Assembly: GCF_009861525.1 (NCBI RefSeq)
Contig: NZ_WVHL01000003.1
Span: 1,054,001-1,118,000 of the forward strand
DNA from: Pseudomonas sp. LD120
Lineage (GTDB): Bacteria > Pseudomonadota > Gammaproteobacteria > Pseudomonadales > Pseudomonadaceae
Direction: 5' to 3'
Length of the DNA stretch: 64,000 nucleotides
The number at the start of each line of letters is the position of its first letter. Within the stretch, counting starts at the first letter, position 1. This document shows, piece after piece, positions 58,683 through 64,000 of this stretch. The notes under the pieces were generated by a model. It ran no database searches. It was not told the DNA's origin and worked only from the letters and a program-made list of their open reading frames with translations. A program made the position numbers and the translations under genes.

Positions 58683-60077
58683 ATGGACTATCTGCCGCTG
58701 TTTCACAACCTTCGCGGCAGTCGTGTGTTGGTGGTCGGTGGGGGGGAGATTGCCTTGCGCAAATCCCGTCTGCTGGCCGATGCCGGTGCGCAGCTGCGAG
58801 TGGTCGCACCTGAAATAGAAGCGCAATTGCAGGAACTGATCGTCGCCAGCGGCGGTGAGTCCCTGCCGCGTGGGTATGTCGAGGCCGACCTCGACGGCTG
58901 CACCCTGATCATCGCCGCCACCGATGACGAATCCCTCAATGCCCAGGTCTCCGCCGACGCCCATCGGCGTTGCGTGCCGGTCAACGTGGTGGACGCGCCG
59001 GCCCTGTGCAGCGTGATTTTCCCGGCCATCGTCGACCGTTCGCCCTTGGTTATTGCGGTTTCCAGCGGCGGCGATGCGCCGGTGCTGGCGCGGCTGATCC
59101 GGGCCAAGCTGGAAACCTGGATTCCTTCCACCTATGGCCAGTTGGCCGGGTTAGCAGCGCGTTTTCGGGCACAGGTCAAGGGCCTGTTTCCGGATGTGCA
59201 GCAGCGCCGGGCGTTCTGGGAGGATGTATTCCAGGGTCCCATCGCCGATCGCCAGCTGGCGGGGCAGGGTGCGGAAGCCGAGCGTCTGTTGCAGGCCAAG
59301 ATTGCCGGTGAAGCGCCCCATGCTCCGGGCGAGGTGTATCTGGTGGGCGCAGGCCCAGGTGATCCGGATCTGCTGACCTTCCGCGCCCTGCGCCTGATGC
59401 AACAGGCCGACGTGGTGCTCTACGACCGTCTGGTGGCGCCGGCGATTCTCGAACTGTGCCGCCGCGATGCTGAGCGCATCTACGTTGGCAAGCGCCGCGC
59501 CGATCACGCCGTGCCCCAGGAGCAGATCAACCAGCAATTGGTGACCCTGGCCCAGCAAGGCAAGCGGGTGGTGCGGCTCAAGGGTGGCGATCCGTTCATC
59601 TTCGGCCGGGGTGGCGAAGAGATCGAAGAGTTGGCGGCCCACGGCATTCCGTTCCAGGTGGTGCCGGGGATTACCGCAGCCAGTGGTTGCTCGGCCTATG
59701 CCGGGATTCCCCTGACTCACCGCGACTACGCACAGTCGGTGCGCTTTGTCACCGGTCACCTCAAGGACGGCACCAGCAACCTGCCCTGGAGCGACCTGGT
59801 GGCACCGGCCCAGACCCTGGTGTTCTACATGGGCCTGGTGGGCTTGCCGACCATCTGCGAGCAACTGATCAAGCACGGGCGCGGCGCCGACACCCCGGCA
59901 GCGCTGGTTCAGCAGGGCACCACCCGCAATCAGCGAGTGTTCACCGGCACCCTGGCCAACCTGCCGGCGCTGGTGGCAGAGCACGAAGTGCACGCGCCGA
60001 CCCTGGTGATTGTTGGCGAAGTGGTTCAGTTGCGCGAAAAGCTGGCCTGGTTCGAAGGCGCCCAGTCCGAGGTCTGA
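58683..60077 (+). CDS. cysG: siroheme synthase (multifunctional CysG)
   Basis: A 464-residue fusion making siroheme for sulfite and nitrite reductases. The N-terminal half (1-205) is precorrin-2 dehydrogenase/ferrochelatase, with NAD motif [15 protein letters not shown]. The C-terminal half (216-460) is uroporphyrinogen-III methyltransferase, starting [20 protein letters not shown] and with [18 protein letters not shown]. It starts directly after the serS stop, so is very likely co-transcribed. A REP pair follows. Confidence 0.96.
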   Translation: MDYLPLFHNLRGSRVLVVGGGEIALRKSRLLADAGAQLRVVAPEIEAQLQELIVASGGESLPRGYVEADLDGCTLIIAATDDESLNAQVSADAHRRCVPVNVVDAPALCSVIFPAIVDRSPLVIAVSSGGDAPVLARLIRAKLETWIPSTYGQLAGLAARFRAQVKGLFPDVQQRRAFWEDVFQGPIADRQLAGQGAEAERLLQAKIAGEAPHAPGEVYLVGAGPGDPDLLTFRALRLMQQADVVLYDRLVAPAILELCRRDAERIYVGKRRADHAVPQEQINQQLVTLAQQGKRVVRLKGGDPFIFGRGGEEIEELAAHGIPFQVVPGITAASGCSAYAGIPLTHRDYAQSVRFVTGHLKDGTSNLPWSDLVAPAQTLVFYMGLVGLPTICEQLIKHGRGADTPAALVQQGTTRNQRVFTGTLANLPALVAEHEVHAPTLVIVGEVVQLREKLAWFEGAQSEV

Positions 60078-60082
60078 AAAGC

Positions 60083-60136
60083 TTCGTCGGCCAGCCGGCT
60101 CCACGATCTGCATAGGAGTCGGCTGGCCAGCGAACG
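60083..60136. repeat. inverted pair of REP elements
   Basis: TTCGTCGGCCAGCCGGCTCC (60083-60102) and GGAGTCGGCTGGCCAGCGAA (60115-60134) are near-perfect reverse complements separated by about 12 bp. It lies between convergent cysG and the GST-like gene and could serve as a shared transcript end. Confidence 0.8.
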
Positions 60137-60141
60137 CCCCC

Positions 60142-61143
60142 TCAACCCCTGCGCCAAACTCCATGCCCACCCAATCGCTGCCGATCATGGCCGCGGCTGA
60201 AATCCTGCAACGGCCCCTTTGGCACGATCCCGGTCGGGTTGATGCTCTTATGGCTGGCGTAGTAGTGCCCCTTGATATGGGCAAAATCAACGGTTTCGGC
60301 AATCCCCGGCCATTGATACAGCTCCCGCAGCCAGTTCGACAGGTTCGGGTAATCGGCAATCCGCCGCAGGTTGCACTTGAAGTGGCCGTGGTACACCGCA
60401 TCGAAACGGATCAGCGTGGTGAACAGCCGCACATCGGCTTCGGTCAGGTACTCGCCGGCCAGGTAGCGCTGTTTGTCCAACAGCGCCTCCAAGGCGTCCA
60501 GCTCGGTGAAGAGGTCATCGAACGCCGCCTCATAGGCCTGTTGTGACGTGGCGAACCCGGCACGGTACACGCCATTGTTCAGCGCGGGGTAGATGCGTGC
60601 GTTGAGTTCATCGATGGGTGCGCGCAGCGGCTGCGGGTAGAAGTCCAGAGCATTGCCGGTCAGGCCGTCGAAGGCGCTGTTGAACATGCGGATGATCTCT
60701 GCCGACTCGTTGCTGACAATGCGCTGTTGCTGCTTGTCCCACAGCACTGGCACGGTGACGCGGCCGGTATAGTCGGCGCTGTCGGCGGTATAACGCTGGT
60801 GCATGAAGTCAAAGTGATCCAGTCCGTCGCCGCTGGAGCCGTAGGCGCTGTCGAAAGTCCAGCCGTTCTCGCCCATCAGCCAGCTGACCACCGAGACGTC
60901 GATCAGTTGTTCCAGGCTCTTGAGCTTGCGCAGGATCAGGGTGCGGTGGGCCCAGGGGCAGGCCAGGGAGACATACAGGTGGTAGCGCCCGGCCTCGGCA
61001 GCGAAGCCGCCTTCGCCGCTGGGGCCGGGACTGCCGTCGGCGGTGACCCAGTGGCGGCGTTGCGCCTGTTCCCGTTGGAAGGCGCCGTCCTTGCCGCTTT
61101 CGTACCACTGGTCATGCCAGCGCCCTTCGATCAACAGCCCCAT
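60142..61143 (-). CDS. glutathionyl-hydroquinone reductase-like (Xi-class GST)
   Basis: A 333-residue Xi-class glutathione transferase homologue (YqjG/PcpF type). The catalytic Cys62 lies in the diagnostic ACPWAHRTLI, not the Ser/Tyr of other GSTs; SNESAEIIRMFN is the GSH-binding block, and the helical C-terminal domain has LAGEYLTEADVRLFTTLIRF. Such enzymes reduce glutathionyl-hydroquinones back to free hydroquinones. It is convergent with cysG. The physiological quinone is unknown. Confidence 0.9.
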   Translation of the reverse strand: MGLLIEGRWHDQWYESGKDGAFQREQAQRRHWVTADGSPGPSGEGGFAAEAGRYHLYVSLACPWAHRTLILRKLKSLEQLIDVSVVSWLMGENGWTFDSAYGSSGDGLDHFDFMHQRYTADSADYTGRVTVPVLWDKQQQRIVSNESAEIIRMFNSAFDGLTGNALDFYPQPLRAPIDELNARIYPALNNGVYRAGFATSQQAYEAAFDDLFTELDALEALLDKQRYLAGEYLTEADVRLFTTLIRFDAVYHGHFKCNLRRIADYPNLSNWLRELYQWPGIAETVDFAHIKGHYYASHKSINPTGIVPKGPLQDFSRGHDRQRLGGHGVWRRG

Positions 61144-61231
61144 GTCAGGCTCCTCAGCTATTGTGCGTTGGCGTGCAGTCTATGCCCCTGGGTTCGAACA
61201 AAAAGCGCAAAGCATGGGCGGTTTTGATCGA

Positions 61232-62233
61232 TTAAATCGATCTGTCCCGGGCATCCCAGTACTGCTGGGCCAGCGCGAAGGCTTGTTCCCGCGGCGTGCC
61301 CAAACCGCGCAAGGCCAGGGCCATGGTCGCCAGCAGGGCCAGTTGCGGATAGCTGTCTTGTACCTCGCCACGCCACAACGCCTTGAGGTGCTCGGGGTCG
61401 AGGCTGGCCGGCTTCACATGACGCTGGGCCGACAGGGCCGGCCATTCCTCGTCCCAACTGACCCCACCGGTGCTGCCGTACAGATGGCTGGTGGTGTCCG
61501 GGTTGATCTCGATCTCGCCGCCATCGCCCTTGATCACGATCACGTTGTCCCCCAGCAGTCCGCTGGCATCGCGGTGCACCGCCTGGTAACCGGGGTGGAA
61601 GATGCTCTGCAGGCCGCAACGGGCACCCAGGGGGTTGAGCAGGCGAGCCAGGGAGTGGATCGGCGAGCGCAGGCCGAGGATGTTGCGCAAATCGATCATC
61701 CGTTGCAGCTGTGGCGCCCAGTCGCCTAGCGGCATGAAGGCCAGGTTGCCCTGGTCCAGTGCCTTGCCGACCGATGGCCAGTCACGGCACAGGGCAATCC
61801 CCAGGGGTTCCAGCAATTGTTCGGTGTACAGGCGCCCGGCGGTATGGGCGCCGCCACCGTGGAGCAGGATGCGCACGCCGTTCTGCGCCAGGCACTTGGC
61901 CGCCAGCAGGTACCAGGGCAGGTGGCGCTTCTTGCCGGCGTAGGTCGGCCAGTCGAGGTCCAGGGCGATCGCCGGGGCGTTGAGGCGTTCGCGCAAGGCT
62001 TCGGTGAAGCCTGCCAGCTCTTCCGGGCTTTCTTCCTTGTGCCGCAGCAGCATGAGGAAGGCACCGAGCTGAGTGTCCTCGACCTTGTCGTCCAGTAGCA
62101 TGCCCATGGCCTCGCGGGCTTCCTCGCGAGTCAGGTTGCGCGCACCGCGCTTGCCCTTGCCAAGGATGCGCACGAACTGGGCGAACGGATGCTCTTGTGG
62201 GGTCTGGGTGAGCAGGGGGGCGAAATCGTTCAT
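61232..62233 (-). CDS. TrpD2/YbiB-like glycosyltransferase-family protein
   Basis: A 333-residue protein with the anthranilate phosphoribosyltransferase fold (glycosyltransferase family 3). The N-terminal helical domain has ARNLTREEAREAMGMLLD. The loop that in true TrpD reads GTGGD is here LLHGGGAHTAGRLYTEQ, arguing against anthranilate activity. The E. coli homologue YbiB binds nucleic acid without sequence preference; a function here is not established. Start ATG 62233 overlaps the tusE stop by four bases, making it the last gene of the tusDCBE transcript. Confidence 0.85.
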   Translation of the reverse strand: MNDFAPLLTQTPQEHPFAQFVRILGKGKRGARNLTREEAREAMGMLLDDKVEDTQLGAFLMLLRHKEESPEELAGFTEALRERLNAPAIALDLDWPTYAGKKRHLPWYLLAAKCLAQNGVRILLHGGGAHTAGRLYTEQLLEPLGIALCRDWPSVGKALDQGNLAFMPLGDWAPQLQRMIDLRNILGLRSPIHSLARLLNPLGARCGLQSIFHPGYQAVHRDASGLLGDNVIVIKGDGGEIEINPDTTSHLYGSTGGVSWDEEWPALSAQRHVKPASLDPEHLKALWRGEVQDSYPQLALLATMALALRGLGTPREQAFALAQQYWDARDRSI

Positions 62234-62565
62234 AGGCAATTGGTCGGCTTCGGCAGGCCCGCCAGCTTGGCGGCAAGTTTGGCGGGAGTGCCCTTGAACA
62301 GTCGGTTCAGGTGCAGGCTGTTGCCCTTGTCCGGGCCCAGCTTGAGGGCGGTGTACTTGATCAGCGGGCGGGTGGCTGGGGACAGCTGGAACTCTTGATA
62401 GAAGCCCTGCAACAGTTCGAGGATCTCCCAGTGTTCCGGGCTCAGCTCCAGCTCTTCGTTGGCGGCCAGGGCTTGCGCCACTTCGGCGGACCAGTCGTCG
62501 AGGTTGACCAGGTAACCGTCCTTGTCCAGTTCGATAGCGCGGGTGCCTACAGTCAGGGTGCTCAT
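62230..62565 (-). CDS. tusE: TusE/DsrC-family sulfur carrier
   Basis: A 111-residue DsrC-like protein that takes persulfide from TusD and gives it to MnmA. The penultimate Cys110 (KPTNCL) is the conserved sulfur-carrying residue. There is no second upstream arm Cys like that of dissimilatory DsrC, consistent with the TusE role. LSPEHWEILELLQGFYQEFQ is the helix-turn region of the family. It overlaps both neighbours by four bases. Confidence 0.93.
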   Translation of the reverse strand: MSTLTVGTRAIELDKDGYLVNLDDWSAEVAQALAANEELELSPEHWEILELLQGFYQEFQLSPATRPLIKYTALKLGPDKGNSLHLNRLFKGTPAKLAAKLAGLPKPTNCL

Positions 62566-62858
62566 AGCCAGGTGTTGACCTTGTCATGCTCAATCGACAG
62601 GGCGACGAAGCCTGGGTAATCCACCGCGCGGGCCCAGGTTGGCAGCTCCAGGCCCCGGGCTCGCAAGTCTTCTTCCAGCACATACAGCTTCAGGCCGTCA
62701 CGGACGCCCAGTTCGCCGTAAAGCGTCGTGCCCGGTTGCAAGGCATAGGCGGCATCGCCGCACAGCAGCAGGCCGTCGGCGCTGCCTAGCAAACCCAGGC
62801 AACTGCTCAGGCGGGTGTCGGTGAAGGGCGAGTGGGACAACACATGCAAGATCGACAT
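62562..62858 (-). CDS. tusB: TusB/DsrH-like sulfur relay subunit
   Basis: A 98-residue DsrH-fold protein, third partner of the TusBCD hexamer. MSILHVLSHSPF at the start, DGLLLCGDAAYAL and a C-terminal VDYPGFVALSIEHDKVNTWL fit the family. It probably does not carry sulfur itself. The start shares one base with the tusC stop, and the stop overlaps tusE. Confidence 0.9.
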   Translation of the reverse strand: MSILHVLSHSPFTDTRLSSCLGLLGSADGLLLCGDAAYALQPGTTLYGELGVRDGLKLYVLEEDLRARGLELPTWARAVDYPGFVALSIEHDKVNTWL

Positions 62859-63220
62859 CAGAGGGTAATCACCTGGTCAAAGCGGTCGATGATCGCCGCC
62901 AGTTCCGGGGCGGCCAGTAGTTGTACAGCGTCAAGGTTCAAGGCGGCCGGGTCCAGGCCACGGGCGGCGAGGCTGGCGCTGCAGGCGAACAGTTCGTCGA
63001 CGCCGAACAGCGACAGCGCCTGCAGGTTGGCGCTCAGGTCTTTCTGACGCAGCAACGAAGCCTGTTGCCCCGGTGCCAGTTGCAGCACGCCATCGTCGAG
63101 AAACAGCAGGCCGATGGGCAGGTCGAAGGCGCCGCCGGCCAGGACGATGTCCAGGGCCTCCCGGGCACCGGGGCCGGACCACGGCGCCTGACGGCTGATC
63201 AACAATAAGGATTTGGCCAT
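62858..63220 (-). CDS. tusC: TusC/DsrF-like sulfur relay subunit
   Basis: A 120-residue DsrF-fold subunit of TusBCD. KSLLLISRQAPWSGPGAREA opens it; LPIGLLFLDDGVLQL and LSLFGVDELFACSASLAARG are recognisable family blocks. ATG 63220 starts MAKSLLLI. It follows tusD by one base. It has a structural role in the relay rather than a catalytic one. Confidence 0.9.
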   Translation of the reverse strand: MAKSLLLISRQAPWSGPGAREALDIVLAGGAFDLPIGLLFLDDGVLQLAPGQQASLLRQKDLSANLQALSLFGVDELFACSASLAARGLDPAALNLDAVQLLAAPELAAIIDRFDQVITL

Positions 63221-63221
63221 C

Positions 63222-63614
63222 TCACGCCCCTCCAAAACAGATCAGGCGGTCCGCGGCCTGTACCGCGTCATGCAACTGGCCGAGCCCCGACAGTTCCCAG
63301 GGGGCCTCGACGTTCACCGCCGTGCGCTGATAGCGCTGGGCTTCGTCAGTATTCAACACACCCCGACGCAGGGCGGCGGCGATGCACACCACGCCATCGA
63401 GCTGATGCTGCTCGACAAAGTCGCGCCATTCCCGGGGCAGGTCCTGTTCGTCCTGGGGCGTGACGATGCTGTTGGCGGCGTTGTAGACGCCGTCCTGGTA
63501 GAAAAACAGCCGGACAATCTCATGCCCGCCCGCCAGCGCCGCCTGGGCGAACAGCAGGGCGCGGCGCGAGGACGGCGCGTGAGCGGCAGAGAACAGGGCG
63601 ATGGCGAACTTCAT
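63222..63614 (-). CDS. tusD: TusD/DsrE-like sulfurtransferase subunit
   Basis: The sulfur-accepting subunit of TusBCD, 130 residues. Cys77 in DGVVCIAAALRRGV matches the active cysteine that takes persulfide from TusA. The N-terminal FAIALFSAAHAPSSRRALLF and VRLFFYQDGVYNAN-like segment (FFYQDGVYNAANS) are typical. It is the first gene of tusD-C-B-E-trpD2-like; ATG 63614 is chosen. tusA and iscS are not in the window. Confidence 0.93.
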   Translation of the reverse strand: MKFAIALFSAAHAPSSRRALLFAQAALAGGHEIVRLFFYQDGVYNAANSIVTPQDEQDLPREWRDFVEQHQLDGVVCIAAALRRGVLNTDEAQRYQRTAVNVEAPWELSGLGQLHDAVQAADRLICFGGA

Positions 63615-63800
63615 GACGGACTCGATGGATAAAACTGCGGCCATGATAAAGCTTTCTCCGTGGATCGGCTAAACCCCTTTCGCCCCGAAGGCTCTGGCTC
63701 CGGGAGCTCAGGACATATCGGGTAAAGCTTTGCCCGGGCCCTGAAGCAGCAACCAGGGATAGACTCGCGCCTTCAATCAACCTGGGACAAGGAGCAAGGG

Positions 63801-64000
63801 ATGATGGATTTGAATTCGGCGGTGGTGGTGGTCACCGGTGCCGGTCGTGGTCTGGGCGCGGCACTGGCCATCAGTCTGGCGGACCTGGGCTGCAAGTTGA
63901 TTCTCTGTGGGCGCAACGCCGAAGCCCTGGCGCAAGTGAGCGCGGCCATCAAGACGCGCACCGGCCAGGCTGCTGATTGCGTGGTGGTGGACCTGGCCAG
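63801..64000 (+). CDS. short-chain dehydrogenase/reductase (partial, right edge)
   Basis: The first 66 or so residues of an SDR oxidoreductase cut off by the window edge. The Rossmann cofactor motif is clear: VVVVTGAGRGLGAALAISLA (TGxxxGxG) and then LILCGRNAEAL, with Arg after the second strand suggesting NADP preference. AAGGAG six bases upstream of ATG 63801 (or nine from ATG 63804) supports the start. It is divergent from tusD across 186 bp. The substrate cannot be told. Confidence 0.85.
   Translation, partial: MMDLNSAVVVVTGAGRGLGAALAISLADLGCKLILCGRNAEALAQVSAAIKTRTGQAADCVVVDLA

Noticed and set aside
61226..61242. A 17-base palindrome GATCGATT-A-AATCGATC over the TrpD2-like stop codon, considered as a terminator
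   Set aside because: It is AT-rich and weak, and on the gene's strand it is followed by AAAACC rather than a T tract.

Overview
The window looks like a chromosomal segment of a fluorescent Pseudomonas (P. fluorescens group or close relative). The basis is the high GC content, proteins that read as Pseudomonas orthologues throughout, the fused nuoCD, side-by-side dimeric and monomeric isocitrate dehydrogenases, and Pseudomonas-type REP elements. No species call is possible from this alone. It is almost entirely core genome: I see no prophage, insertion sequence, CRISPR array, tRNA or rRNA gene. The one clearly accessory item is a RelE/NadS-type toxin-antitoxin pair.

Layout, left to right. 1-2.1 kb: a YegP-like protein, exonuclease III (xthA) and a GNAT acetyltransferase. 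2.1-7.6 kb: tamA-tamB, the outer-membrane translocation and lipid-transport module. 7.7-12.5 kb: a MarR-controlled EmrAB-type efflux operon carrying its own outer-membrane channel, with two identical palindromic operators over its promoter. 12.6-17.3 kb: lpxH-ppiB facing away from glnS-cysS. 17.3-18.0 kb: the toxin-antitoxin pair. 18.2-33.2 kb: the complete 13-gene nuo operon (complex I) on the minus strand. 33.2-38.1 kb: an orphan intergenic stretch with a possible small RNA, then aceA, a small secretin-like protein, a GNAT and a RoxA-type ribosomal oxygenase. 38.2-42.0 kb: purB, hflD, mnmA and a Nudix hydrolase. 42.1-46.1 kb: idh (monomeric) diverging from icd (dimeric). 46.2-51.2 kb: cspD, clpS, clpA, infA, bpt, aat. 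51.3-60.1 kb: trxB, ftsK, lolA, rarA, crcB, serS, cysG. 60.1-64.0 kb: a glutathionyl-hydroquinone reductase-like protein, a TrpD2/YbiB-like protein with tusE-B-C-D, and the start of an SDR oxidoreductase that runs off the right edge.

Three functional themes stand out. First, the isocitrate branch point (aceA, icd, idh) lies beside the respiratory complex that uses the resulting NADH. Second, an apparently complete bacterial N-degron pathway sits in about 5 kb: two tRNA-dependent N-terminal aminoacyl transferases (aat, bpt), the ClpS adaptor and the ClpA unfoldase. Third, most of the tRNA wobble 2-thiouridine pathway is present (mnmA and tusDCBE). From memory of the PAO1 gene order, the stretch from nuo to tus is collinear with PA2649-PA2604, whereas the left part joins blocks that lie elsewhere in PAO1, with the toxin-antitoxin pair at the join.

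I did not find a convincing undescribed multi-gene system. The best leads are regulatory: a Fur-like box followed by two hairpins at about 33.42-33.53 kb, a TGTAGT/ACTACA inverted repeat with a long leader upstream of aceA, the twin efflux operators, inverted repeats upstream of tamA, glnS and trxB/ftsK, and a hairpin between nuoF and nuoG. These were read by eye; no folding or search program was run.
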